Positions 55,901 to 64,000 of a stretch of 64,000 nt of DNA are shown here, piece after piece. Where the stretch lies: the NCBI GenBank assembly GCA_963772165.1, contig CAVYWA010000012.1, positions 124,001 to 188,000 of the forward strand, written 5' to 3'. The position numbers and the translations under genes are program-made. The notes under the pieces are model-generated. The model was not told the origin of the DNA and made no database searches. It saw nothing but the letters and a program-made list of their open reading frames with translations. Position 1 is the first letter of the stretch. Every line of letters starts with the position of its first letter. This DNA is from JAGVPT01 sp963772165. GTDB lineage: Bacteria > Bacteroidota > Ignavibacteria > UBA10030 > UBA8401.

Positions 55901-57277
55901 ATGAATTACGTATTTTGCATTTTGGTATTGAAAATGGTAAAGCTCTCCTTGAACACAACGACAGATTCCCTCATGCACAAATCCCTGGAGGCGGTTTTCT
56001 TCTTTTCCGCTGCGCTCATTGCCGCTGGCATTCTTCTTCTCCATCTTCCGGCAGCGCATCCGGTGGCGATATTTGGCACTGTGTTTATCGCCGCATCTAT
56101 ATTGTATGTAGTGATGTCATGGGCTTTGTTTCGTGTGGAAATATCGGGAGCGGCGCTGTTTTCAATTATTGTCGCCGCAATCGTCCTCCGGTGGAGTTTC
56201 ATAACCGTCAGCCCCGTCGGTTCGGAAGACGCTTACCGGTACATTTGGGATGGAAAAGTCCAGGCACAGGGAATTAATCCTTACCTCTACACTGCTCTCG
56301 ACCCGCAGCTAAATTCCCTTCACTCCCCCCTGCTGCCGGCAGCAATGAACCACGCAGATCTGAAAACGATTTATTTTCCGTTCAGTCAATGGATTTTTTA
56401 TTGTTGTTATCGACTCAGCGGCGAAGCGCTATGGGGATACAAAGCGGTATTGCTGATCGCCGAAATCGGATCGGTTGCTGCGCTTTATTTTATTCTCGTC
56501 ATGCTCGGGGTACCGCGGAAATTTATTCTGTTGTACGCGCTCTGCCCTCTGCCGATCATAGAATTTGCCGTCGATGCACATCTCGACGCCGTCGGCCTTC
56601 CGTTGTTCCTCTTTTCGCTGTTGTTCTACCTTAAAGAAAGAAAATTGCTTTCGTACATCCTTCTCGGGCTTTCCATGTCCGTCAAACCGGTCGGATTGAT
56701 ACTCCTTCCAGCCATGTTCTTTTTCGAAAAGGGTTGGCGAAACAAGTTCTATGCCCTGCTCGTACCGATAATGACGGTCGGCGTTCAGTTTATCCCCTAC
56801 CTCTTTGCGTCGAATCCGTTTGAGACTTTATTTTCCTTCACAAAGGATTGGAGTTTTAACGGCGTGGTGTTCGAAGCGGTGTATTCTTATTTTCACGATA
56901 ACCAACGGTCGCGGCTTATTTGTGCCGGGCTGCTGGGAATATCAATTCTTTTGCTAAATTTTAAGCGCAAGGATTTTCTGGGAACGGCATATTTTTCCCT
57001 TGCTGCACTCATCCTTCTTTCGCCCGTCGTTCATCCGTGGTATGCCGCCTGGGTAGCGGTTCTGGCGCCGATTGTCCGGCGCTGGTCCGGCATCGCTCTT
57101 GCCGCAGGCGCGAGCCTGACAAGTTTCACGGTAATGAATTATCGGTTAACGGGAAACTGGGAGCAATATCCGGTTGTCCTGGCAATAGAATATCTTCCGA
57201 TGATCTTGTTCCTGGCTGTGGAATTACGAGATTACTTTTCAAGGGGGGAAATCATCTGCGGCGTGAAGATGGAATAA
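55901..57277 (+). CDS. GT-C-type membrane glycosyltransferase (GT87/DUF2029-like)
   Basis: A 458-residue protein with about 10 membrane helices. SEDAYRYIWDGKVQAQGINPY in the first large periplasmic loop is the acidic motif of polyprenyl-phosphomannose-dependent transferases; VDAHLDAVGLPLFLFSLL and SVKPVGLILLPAMFFF fit the same superfamily. The ATG at 55901 directly abuts AGGA, so a later start (55934 or 55973) may be used. The donor and acceptor are unknown. A mannosyl donor would fit a cell fed by mannose-1-phosphate, but that is inference. Confidence 0.65.
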   Translation: MNYVFCILVLKMVKLSLNTTTDSLMHKSLEAVFFFSAALIAAGILLLHLPAAHPVAIFGTVFIAASILYVVMSWALFRVEISGAALFSIIVAAIVLRWSFITVSPVGSEDAYRYIWDGKVQAQGINPYLYTALDPQLNSLHSPLLPAAMNHADLKTIYFPFSQWIFYCCYRLSGEALWGYKAVLLIAEIGSVAALYFILVMLGVPRKFILLYALCPLPIIEFAVDAHLDAVGLPLFLFSLLFYLKERKLLSYILLGLSMSVKPVGLILLPAMFFFEKGWRNKFYALLVPIMTVGVQFIPYLFASNPFETLFSFTKDWSFNGVVFEAVYSYFHDNQRSRLICAGLLGISILLLNFKRKDFLGTAYFSLAALILLSPVVHPWYAAWVAVLAPIVRRWSGIALAAGASLTSFTVMNYRLTGNWEQYPVVLAIEYLPMILFLAVELRDYFSRGEIICGVKME

Positions 57278-57285
57278 AAATGCAT

Positions 57286-57314
57286 CTCGTTCTCAAACGG
57301 AGTTCGGGAACGAG
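57286..57314. repeat. CTCGTTC...GAACGAG hairpin between convergent genes
   Basis: Imperfect hairpin with arms starting CTCGTTC and ending GAACGAG, just past the GT stop and before the PPK2 stop. It is the same repeat family as the hairpin at 52492. Confidence 0.4.
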
Positions 57315-57333
57315 AAATGAATAACGCCGACTG

Positions 57334-58194
57334 CTATTCCTTCATCAATTTCTGTTTGCTCTCTTCCAATTCCTTTAGCTCATTGCGGTTTAATGAAGGG
57401 AATTTCAGTTTCAATCTTTCGAGCGTTTGCACAAGGACTTCGGAGATCATAAGCCGTGCGAACCATTTCTTATCCGCCGGGACAACATACCATGGCGCCT
57501 TTCCCGTGCTCGTTTTTCTGATAACCTCCTCATAACACTCCTGGTACTGATTCCAATATCCTCTTTCTTTGATATCCGCATCCGAAAATTTCCAGTTCTT
57601 CGATTTATCGTTGATCCGCGAGAGAAGCCGTTGTCTCTGTTCTTCCTTCGATATATGAAGAAAAATCTTTATGATGATGGTTCCATTCTCAGACAAATAT
57701 TTCTCAAAATCTTTTATTTGACGGAACCGCTGTTTCCAGATATCGGCAGTAACAAGTTCGTCGGGAATTTTTTGTGTTTTAATAAGATCGTGGACTCGCA
57801 CAACGAGCAACTCTTCATAATACGACCTGTTGAAAATTCCGAATTGGCCGCGCTGAGGCAGATTTTTGTGCGCCCGCCATAAATAATCGTGGTTCAACTC
57901 CTCCACTGAGGGCTGTTTGAAACTGTGAACTTCCGTCCCCTGCGGGTTAAGGCCTGTCATCACGTGCTTGATCACGCCGTCCTTGCCGGCTGTGTCCATC
58001 GCTTGAATGATTATGAGAACGCTGTATTTATCCTGTGCATAAAACTTGCCTTGGAGGTCCTGCACTTTCAGGATGTTCTTCTGTAGAATTTTTTCGGCTG
58101 CTTGCTTCGACCGTATTGTTCCGGCAGAATCGGTCTTGATCTTCGAAAGGTGGAATTTTGATTTGCCGTCAACGGTGAACTCTTTGAGGTTCAT
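57334..58194 (-). CDS. Polyphosphate kinase 2 family protein (polyphosphate:nucleotide phosphotransferase)
   Basis: About 286 residues from the ATG at 58194 (GGAG 8 nt upstream). The PPK2 fold shows the Walker-A-like IIIQAMDTAGKDGVIKHVM, GQFGIFNRSYYEELLVVRVH with the catalytic Arg/Tyr region, lid-type KEEQRQRLLSRI and NKSKNWKFSDAD-like KSKNWKFSDADIKERGYW. It transfers phosphate between polyphosphate and nucleoside mono- or diphosphates; the class (AMP or ADP) cannot be fixed by eye. It lies between a GT and the cellobiose phosphorylase, 100 nt past the latter's stop and in the same direction. Confidence 0.88.
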   Translation of the reverse strand: MNLKEFTVDGKSKFHLSKIKTDSAGTIRSKQAAEKILQKNILKVQDLQGKFYAQDKYSVLIIIQAMDTAGKDGVIKHVMTGLNPQGTEVHSFKQPSVEELNHDYLWRAHKNLPQRGQFGIFNRSYYEELLVVRVHDLIKTQKIPDELVTADIWKQRFRQIKDFEKYLSENGTIIIKIFLHISKEEQRQRLLSRINDKSKNWKFSDADIKERGYWNQYQECYEEVIRKTSTGKAPWYVVPADKKWFARLMISEVLVQTLERLKLKFPSLNRNELKELEESKQKLMKE

Positions 58195-58294
58195 TGCAGG
58201 TGCTCCAATCGAGAAACTAATGCCAATCAAACAAAATTGAGATCGTAGTTTTATTATATCGAATGATTCTAGGACTCCAACCGGCCCCCATCCA

Positions 58295-60733
58295 TCATCC
58301 CAGTTCTGCTTCTACCGAATGTTCCTTGCCGTCATTAAAAACCGGAACCATATTGCCGCTTACCGGTTTTCCGTCCAAAGACAATTTCTTTATGCCTTTG
58401 CTGATGTTCTTTGGATTCGTGACCGTGATGTTGTAAGTGCTGTTTCTGAATTTACGCACCACGCTGAATTTTTTCCAGGAAGCGGGTATGCAGGGATCGA
58501 CGATCAATCCGTTGAAATCGGGACGAATGCCCAGGATGTACTGCGACAGGGCGACAAACGACCAGGCGACCGTTCCGGTCAGCCACGAATTCTTCCCTTC
58601 ACCCGGCGTCGGAGCGTCTCTTCCGGCAGTCATTTGACTGTAAACATAGGGTTCGGAACGATAAATGTCGATTTGGTCTTCTTTGGTGGGGGGACAAATG
58701 CTCATGTAATACTCCATGGCCCGGTCTCCGCGACCGATGATGGTTTCGGCAATTTGTATCCAGGTATTGTTGTGCGTAAAAATACCGGCGTTCTCTTTAT
58801 ATCCCGGCGGATACGAACTGACTTCTCCCAGGTGCACGTAATATTTTTGAAAGGCAGGCTGCTGCAGAATGATGCCGTTCGGAGTGGCCAGATATTTTTG
58901 AACACTGTCCAGGGCTTTTCTGGCGTATCCGTTTTCCAAGCCAACGCCTCCCAGCACGCACCATCCCTGGCTCTCAATAAAAATTTTTCCCTCTTCATTT
59001 TCCGTTGATCCGAGTTTTTTGCCGTACGAATCGTAAGCGCGGAGAAACCACTCGCCGTCCCAGCCGTGCTGGTAGATTGTCTCCCGCATTGCCGAAGAAT
59101 TCTTCAAGTACCCGTCCGCCTGGTCGGGAAGGTGGAGATGCTGTAAGAGCAGCGCCATCTCGTCGCACGCCTTACAGAAGAGTCCCGCGATCATGACAGA
59201 CTCTGCGACTTTGTCGTTCTTGATGTGCCCCGCAAGTTGAAAACTCTCGCCGGGAGTCGTTGAGAAGCAATTCAAATTCAGGCAGTCGTTCCAATCCGCG
59301 TGGCCGATGAGCGGTAAGCCGTGCGGACCCCGGTGTTCCAAGGTATACTGAAGCGAGCGATGGAGGTGATCGAGCAACGTCGCCTTCGAATCGGGAACGT
59401 CGGCGTATATTGTTCGTTCATTCAAGATCGTTACGTCGCCGGTTTCTTTGATATACGCTGTCACGGACAAGATGAGCCACAGCGGGTCATCGTTAAACCC
59501 GCCCCCGATATCGGCATTTCCTTTTTTCGTGAGGGGCTGGTATTGATGATAACATGTCCCGTCTGAAAGCTGAGTCGCCGCAATGTCCAAGATGCGCTGG
59601 CGGGCTCTCGAAGGGAGCATGTGGACAAACCCGAGCACGTCCTGGTTGCTGTCGCGATACCCCATGCCGCGCCCGATTCCCGATTCATAGAGCGAAGCCG
59701 AGCGGGACAAGTTGAACGTTACCATGCATTGATACTGGTTCCACATATTTGCCACTCGATTCACAATAGTATCGGGGGTGCTCACCTGGAACGTCGAAAG
59801 CAAATCGTCCCAATATTTTTTGTGGGCATCGAAAGCAACAAGCACGGCGGGTGAGCTTGAAAACCTCGACTTTACTTTCTCGTACTCGTCCTTTCGAATC
59901 TTGCCGCCGCTGAGAAATTTTTTCTCGGGAGGATTTTCCCCGTAGCCTAGAATGAAATTTATTTTTTTGGTTTCTCCCGGTTTAATATCGAGGTCAATTT
60001 GATGGACGCCGATGGGGAGCCACCCGTACGCTGGACTATTCTTGCAGCTCCCCGCGACAATTGCTTGCGGGGCTTCCAAACCCTGATGTACGCCGACGAA
60101 CGCGTCGCGGCTCGAGTCGTAACCGGAAACCGGTTCGCTCGATGCAAAGTACGCGTAATGATTCCTTCGTTCTCTGTATTCCGTCGTATGAAAAATTGTC
60201 CCATTCTCAATTTCCACTTGCCCGGTGGAATAGTTTCTCTGGAAATTTGTCATATCGTCATTCGCCTCCCACAAACACCACTCAACGTAGCTCCACAATC
60301 TGATCTTCTTCGCATGGTTTGAGTGATTCGTCACCTGAAGGTGCCAGACTTCATTCCTCGAATCTAAGGGCACAAAATATAAGACAGAAGCTTCCAGCTC
60401 ATTCTTGATGCCGGTAATTTTGGTATACCCCAAACCGTGCCGGCATTCATAGCTGTCAAGAGCAACGCGCATCGGCTTCCACATGGGATTCCAAATCGAA
60501 TCACCATCTTTAATATAGATGTAGCGCCCGTTACCGTCCATTGGGATGTTGTTGTAACGATAACGGGTCAACCGGCGCATCCTCGCGTCCTGATAGAAGC
60601 AATATCCCCCCGCTGTATTGGAAATGATCCCGTAAAAATCCGACGTTCCCAAATAATTTATCCAGGGGAGGGGCGTATCGGGGCGGGTGATAACGTATTC
60701 TTTTTCTTTATCGTCGAAATGTCCGTATTTCAT
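58295..60733 (-). CDS. GH94 cellobiose phosphorylase
   Basis: An 812-residue cytoplasmic enzyme closely matching characterised bacterial cellobiose phosphorylases in length and motifs: YGHFDDKEKEYVITRPDTPLPWINYLG, SNTAGGYCFYQDAR, SYECRHGLGYTKI, GIGRGMGYRDSNQDVLGFVH, the catalytic Asp in HADWNDCLNLNCF, and SSYPPGYKENAGIF. It converts cellobiose and phosphate to glucose-1-phosphate and glucose. GAGGAATTAT precedes the ATG. It completes phosphorolytic use of cellobiose or glucosyl-linked products from GH9 and the mannanases. Confidence 0.93.
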   Translation of the reverse strand: MKYGHFDDKEKEYVITRPDTPLPWINYLGTSDFYGIISNTAGGYCFYQDARMRRLTRYRYNNIPMDGNGRYIYIKDGDSIWNPMWKPMRVALDSYECRHGLGYTKITGIKNELEASVLYFVPLDSRNEVWHLQVTNHSNHAKKIRLWSYVEWCLWEANDDMTNFQRNYSTGQVEIENGTIFHTTEYRERRNHYAYFASSEPVSGYDSSRDAFVGVHQGLEAPQAIVAGSCKNSPAYGWLPIGVHQIDLDIKPGETKKINFILGYGENPPEKKFLSGGKIRKDEYEKVKSRFSSSPAVLVAFDAHKKYWDDLLSTFQVSTPDTIVNRVANMWNQYQCMVTFNLSRSASLYESGIGRGMGYRDSNQDVLGFVHMLPSRARQRILDIAATQLSDGTCYHQYQPLTKKGNADIGGGFNDDPLWLILSVTAYIKETGDVTILNERTIYADVPDSKATLLDHLHRSLQYTLEHRGPHGLPLIGHADWNDCLNLNCFSTTPGESFQLAGHIKNDKVAESVMIAGLFCKACDEMALLLQHLHLPDQADGYLKNSSAMRETIYQHGWDGEWFLRAYDSYGKKLGSTENEEGKIFIESQGWCVLGGVGLENGYARKALDSVQKYLATPNGIILQQPAFQKYYVHLGEVSSYPPGYKENAGIFTHNNTWIQIAETIIGRGDRAMEYYMSICPPTKEDQIDIYRSEPYVYSQMTAGRDAPTPGEGKNSWLTGTVAWSFVALSQYILGIRPDFNGLIVDPCIPASWKKFSVVRKFRNSTYNITVTNPKNISKGIKKLSLDGKPVSGNMVPVFNDGKEHSVEAELG

Positions 60734-61367
60734 ATAATTCCTCGGGTTAAGTCAGTATTCTTCGTTAGCTGGAACCGGCTCCGCGTGCGGAGAGAAACGC
60801 GGATGCTCGGAGGAACAAAGAACTCTTGATGGTGAGTTGAAAATTCTTTGTTTCAAATCATTTTATATTCTGCCGGCGCTGAAAGGAAATCCCGTGATTA
60901 TTCCCGGGAGGGATCACAAAATATCAATGCAATTCATAGAGCAGTTGCTGAGCAGCTCACAGAAGCCCCGCCGCGAGGAGTCGACATTATGAAAGTAGGG
61001 TTTAATTTTTCAAAAGGCAATACAATATGGGTGTTACAGTTTGAATGTCATTGCGAGCGGAGCGAAGCAATCCTCATTTATTTAGGAGATTGCTTCGGCA
61101 AAAAACGCCTCGCAATGACCTCTTCTTAAGAAAAGAAACAAACTGCAACAGTACCACAATATGGGTAGCGATACTGCGCAGCGAGCTGTCGGACGCCTTG
61201 TCCGTTACCTCGCCAATTCTCCCCGAACCGAATTTTCACAGCCTCCACCCTGCACTTCATCATCTTCTTTTGTCAACTCGTCGGAATTCTCTCAGTATTT
61301 CCGAACCCATACACTATCTTGAACAGCGTAATCACGACAAATGTCACACTACATTGAGAGGCACATC
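60734..61367. other. 634-bp intergenic region
   Basis: No gene is supported. It contains the promoter side of the cellobiose phosphorylase, one GTCATTGCGAG repeat (61047-61119) and, at its right end, the leader of the TPR-ABC operon. Short open frames across the repeat are not credible genes. Confidence 0.5.
61047..61119. repeat. GTCATTGCGAG inverted repeat (73 bp)
   Basis: GTCATTGCGAG (61047-61057) and CTCGCAATGAC (61109-61119) are exact inverted copies. Inside them GAAGCAATC and GATTGCTTC pair as well, so the unit can fold into a long hairpin. The same inner ends occur in the repeat at 46820-47018. Confidence 0.65.
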
Positions 61368-62018
61368 ATGATACAAAGAATGCTTACAATCGTTTTCCTC
61401 ATATCGCTTTTGACGGGGATGACATACAGCCAGGACAATGTAAAAGATCTTGAAGGAGTCCTCGAACAAAAGCCGAATGACGTCGAGACGCTTATGAAGC
61501 TCGGCAAGATCTACCACGACCAGGGGGTTGCCGGAAACGATGATGCCGTCGACAAGGGATTTGCCTGTTACGACAAAGTGCTTGCACTTGACCCCTCAAA
61601 TGCGGTTGCGTTAGTGTACCGCGGAAGCCTCTGGACGCTTCGTGCTCGCGATGCATGGTGGCCCTTCACGAAAATGAAAGATGTCGATAAAGGAATCGAT
61701 GAAATGGACAAGGCCGTCGACCTGGCCCCGGACAATGTCACCGTCCGGCTCGTTCGGGGGATCAACAGCGTGCAGCTGCCGTCGATGTTCCATCGGCTGT
61801 CTATAGGCCTAAAGGATTTTGAGTATTTGATAAGCGATGCGAAGTTTGCAGGATTCAATCCACATCTCCAATCAACCATTTATTGCTGGGCAGGAATTGC
61901 ATACAACAGTGACGGTCAAACCGCCAAAGCAAAAGAACTCCTGCAGAAAGCCATAGCGGCAGACCCGAATTCCGAAACGGCGCGCAAAGCCGAAAACGAA
62001 TTGAAGAAGACTTCATAA
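61368..62018 (+). CDS. Exported TPR protein
   Basis: About 216 residues from the ATG at 61368 (GAGAGG upstream), with a signal peptide ending near TYSQ. Several tetratricopeptide-like repeats follow (VETLMKLGKIYHDQG, GFACYDKVLALDPSNAVALVYRGSLW, GIDEMDKAVDLAPDNVTVRLVRG, AKELLQKAIAADPNSETARKAE). It is a likely periplasmic scaffold. It precedes the ABC transporter genes by 23 nt and is probably co-transcribed, so it may belong to the same export or envelope system. Confidence 0.75.
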   Translation: MIQRMLTIVFLISLLTGMTYSQDNVKDLEGVLEQKPNDVETLMKLGKIYHDQGVAGNDDAVDKGFACYDKVLALDPSNAVALVYRGSLWTLRARDAWWPFTKMKDVDKGIDEMDKAVDLAPDNVTVRLVRGINSVQLPSMFHRLSIGLKDFEYLISDAKFAGFNPHLQSTIYCWAGIAYNSDGQTAKAKELLQKAIAADPNSETARKAENELKKTS

Positions 62019-62041
62019 ACCAACATCAGGAGAGCATCACG

Positions 62042-62734
62042 ATGAATTCACTTGTTCGCGCCGACAACCTTTCGAAAACGTATACGCTCGGTAAAACCAA
62101 AGTGCCGGCACTGCAGAGTCTGACGCTGGAAATAGCGGAAGGGGAGTTCACGTCAATTTCCGGACCGTCCGGAAGCGGGAAGACGACGCTGCTGAATATC
62201 CTCGGGCTTCTTGATTCGCCGACTACGGGCCAAGTGTTCCTCGAAGGGTCGGAAGTCAAATACAACGGTTTGACGAATCTTCATCGCGTCCGTCTTGAGA
62301 AGCTGGGATTTATCTTTCAGACGTTTAACCTCATCCCCGTTCTTACGGCGTACGAAAATGTTGAGTATCCCCTGCTGCTCACAAAAAAATCTGCATCGGT
62401 GCGCAAAGACCGCGTTGAACGGGCGTTGAAGGATGTGAAACTCTGGGAACACCGCGGCCATAAACCGAATGAACTCTCCGGCGGTCAACGACAACGCGTC
62501 GCCATTGCACGTGCACTTGTCAACAGCCCCAGGATTGTCCTTGCCGACGAGCCTACGGCGAACATCGATTCGGTGACGTCGTCGGAAATACTCGATTTGA
62601 TGCGGACGCTCAACGATGAAGAGAAGGTCACGTTCCTCTTTTCCACTCACGACCCGCTTGTGCTGAAGTACGCAAGGAGAGTGGTAAAGCTTCACGACGG
62701 GATGCTGATCAACGGCCAACAACAGCTCACATAG
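62042..62734 (+). CDS. ABC transporter ATP-binding protein, LolD/MacB-type
   Basis: A 230-residue ATPase. Walker A GPSGSGKTTLLNILG, the family loop FIFQTFNLIPVLTAYENVEYPLLL, signature LSGGQRQRVAIARAL and Walker B IVLADEPTANID are all intact. The sequence is typical of ATPases paired with FtsX-like permeases (lipoprotein release or MacB efflux). AGGAG precedes the ATG, and the permease follows after 11 nt. Confidence 0.93.
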   Translation: MNSLVRADNLSKTYTLGKTKVPALQSLTLEIAEGEFTSISGPSGSGKTTLLNILGLLDSPTTGQVFLEGSEVKYNGLTNLHRVRLEKLGFIFQTFNLIPVLTAYENVEYPLLLTKKSASVRKDRVERALKDVKLWEHRGHKPNELSGGQRQRVAIARALVNSPRIVLADEPTANIDSVTSSEILDLMRTLNDEEKVTFLFSTHDPLVLKYARRVVKLHDGMLINGQQQLT

Positions 62735-62745
62735 GAGAACAACGC

Positions 62746-63973
62746 ATGTTCAAGTTTATCAAGCTCGCAACAAAGAATGTCTTCCGAAATCGCCGCAGGA
62801 CGATCATCACCGGATTGGTACTCGTCTTCGGCGCAACAGCGCTCATCCTCGCAGGCGGGTTCATTTCGTTTTCTTTCAGAGGGTTGAGCGAATCGACAAT
62901 CCGGGGGCAACTGGGGCATATCCAGCTGTACACCGAAAGAAGCGCTGCAGCGCGAAGAGGAACGGCCGCTCGAGCTCGGCCTCGACAGCATTGATGCCTT
63001 AAAGAAAAAGGTGCTCGTCCAGGACCACGTTCGCTTTACGATGGCCCGGATAGAGTTCATGGGATTGATTTCCAACGGCGATAAATCGGCGGCCTTCCTG
63101 GGCAGAGGCGTAGAGCCGGAGAAAGAAACGAAACTGGCCGGGTTTGCGCTTGCCGTCGACACGGGAAAATTTTTGGGTGAGAATCCCGCAAACGCTCAGG
63201 AAAGCGAAGTGATCCTTGCACGGGGACTGGCAAAATCCATGAAAGCGAAGATCGGCGATTATCTCACGTTGATGACGACAACCTCGAAGGGAGCGTTGAA
63301 TGCGATGGACGTGAAAGTGGCGGGCGTCTATTCAACCGGCATACCGGAGTACGACGAACGCGCGCTCATGGTGAGCCTTCCGACAGCTCAGATGCTGTTA
63401 AACTCTCAAAAGGTTTCCAAGCTCGTCGTCGTGCTCGATGAAACGGACAAGACCGAGGAAGTTGCATCGCGGCTGGAGCAGCTTCTTCCGGGAATCAAGG
63501 CAAAGCGCTGGTTTGAGATGGCGACATTCTATAACGCGGTCGTTCGCCTCTACAATGCGATCTTCGGTTTCCTCGGCGTCATCATATTTGTGATTGTGGT
63601 GTTGAGCAGTTCAAATACTATGATGATGTCCATTTTTGAGCGGACAAGGGAAATCGGGACTCAGCTTGCTGTCGGGACATCTCCTCTTCGGCTTATGATC
63701 AACTTTCTTTATGAAGGCTTGATCGTCGGTGTTTCCGGCGGAGGCATTGGGCTCATCATTGCCCTCCTCTTTGCGACCGTGATCAATGCGTCGGGGATCC
63801 TCATGCCCGCTCCGCCGGGCGGCACGCGGGGATATCCCCTCATCGTCGATTTGGTTCCGTCGATCTTCGCCGGTGTTTTCCTTCTTATAACAGTGACCAC
63901 GGTTATCGCCACGATTTTTCCTGCTTACAAAGCGTCGCGCTTAAAGATCGTGGATGCGCTCGGACATGTCTGA
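62746..63973 (+). CDS. FtsX/MacB-type ABC transporter permease (frameshifted)
   Basis: About 408 residues over two frames. The first gives the N-terminal helix (NRRRTIITGLVLVFGATALILAGG). The second gives the MacB-like periplasmic domain and three C-terminal helices (SSSNTMMMSIFERTREIGTQLAVGTSP is the typical cytoplasmic loop). Dropping one A of the AAA at 62936-62938 gives TEEALQREEERPLELG and joins them, so a one-base insertion is likely. It pairs with the ATPase upstream, in a lipoprotein-release or efflux role. AGGAGA precedes the ATG. Confidence 0.88.
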
Positions 63974-63991
63974 TTAAAAAAGGAGAAAAGA

Positions 63992-64000
63992 TTGAAAAAG
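63992..64000 (+). CDS. Start of a further gene cut by the window edge (possible)
   Basis: AGGAG followed seven nt later by TTGAAAAAG at the very end suggests the next gene of the ABC operon begins here with a TTG start. Nothing more can be said. Confidence 0.35.

Overview
The window looks like a chromosomal segment from a member of the Ignavibacteria/Bacteroidota-Chlorobi lineage, probably a metagenome-assembled genome. The main clue is type IX secretion (T9SS) C-terminal sorting domains of the 'NYPNPFNP ... G.YIYRL..G....KKMMLL' type on three secreted proteins (3552-5559, 30545-31753, 31847-33520). Support comes from large TonB-dependent receptors with an N-terminal carboxypeptidase-like domain and from loosely conserved lipoprotein signals. 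No SusD partner is present, so this is not a classical Bacteroidetes Sus-type locus. No rRNA, tRNA or CRISPR array was recognised.

Most of the window is one large locus for breaking down plant (galacto)glucomannan and related glycans. From left to right: two near-duplicate TonB receptors flank a T9SS beta-helix protein (105-8758, minus strand). Next come a SASA-type acetylesterase (9339-11366), a sugar:cation symporter with an unusual extra domain (11954-13750), a GlcG/HbpS-like protein, a GH130 mannosylglucose phosphorylase and a convergent 2-epimerase (15020-17762). Two tandem GH5-like hydrolases, an SSS symporter, galK, galT, a GH27 alpha-galactosidase and another GH5 follow (18025-28442). 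An oxidoreductive group (TIM-barrel isomerase-like protein, SDR, SMP-30-like protein, PQQ-type sugar dehydrogenase) occupies 28488-33520.

A short, AT-richer, defence-like island (about 33.5-37.6 kb) interrupts the carbohydrate genes. It holds an AbiEi-type antitoxin with a palindromic operator but no intact toxin, a DUF4062-HATPase-HTH protein with a basic repeat tail, and a broken PD-(D/E)XK nuclease fused to an XRE helix-turn-helix.

The right half returns to glycan use: GH105, GH94, GH130, a second GPH symporter, GH9, a remarkable secreted fusion of a 2-epimerase with a GH26 mannanase (47020-49359), a CE2-like esterase, GH28, a GH5_7-like mannanase, two GT-C membrane glycosyltransferases, PPK2 and a true cellobiose phosphorylase (58295-60733). 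The window ends with a TPR protein and a LolD/FtsX-type ABC transporter.

Read together: secreted mannanases and glucanases cut the backbone, esterases remove acetyl groups, GH27 removes galactose (then GalK and GalT), symporters import short sugars, 2-epimerase turns mannobiose into mannosylglucose, and GH130/GH94 phosphorylases yield sugar-1-phosphates. Eight genes carry single-base frameshifts that rejoin conserved reading frames exactly. Seven of them look like one-base insertions, which suggests residual assembly error rather than widespread gene decay.
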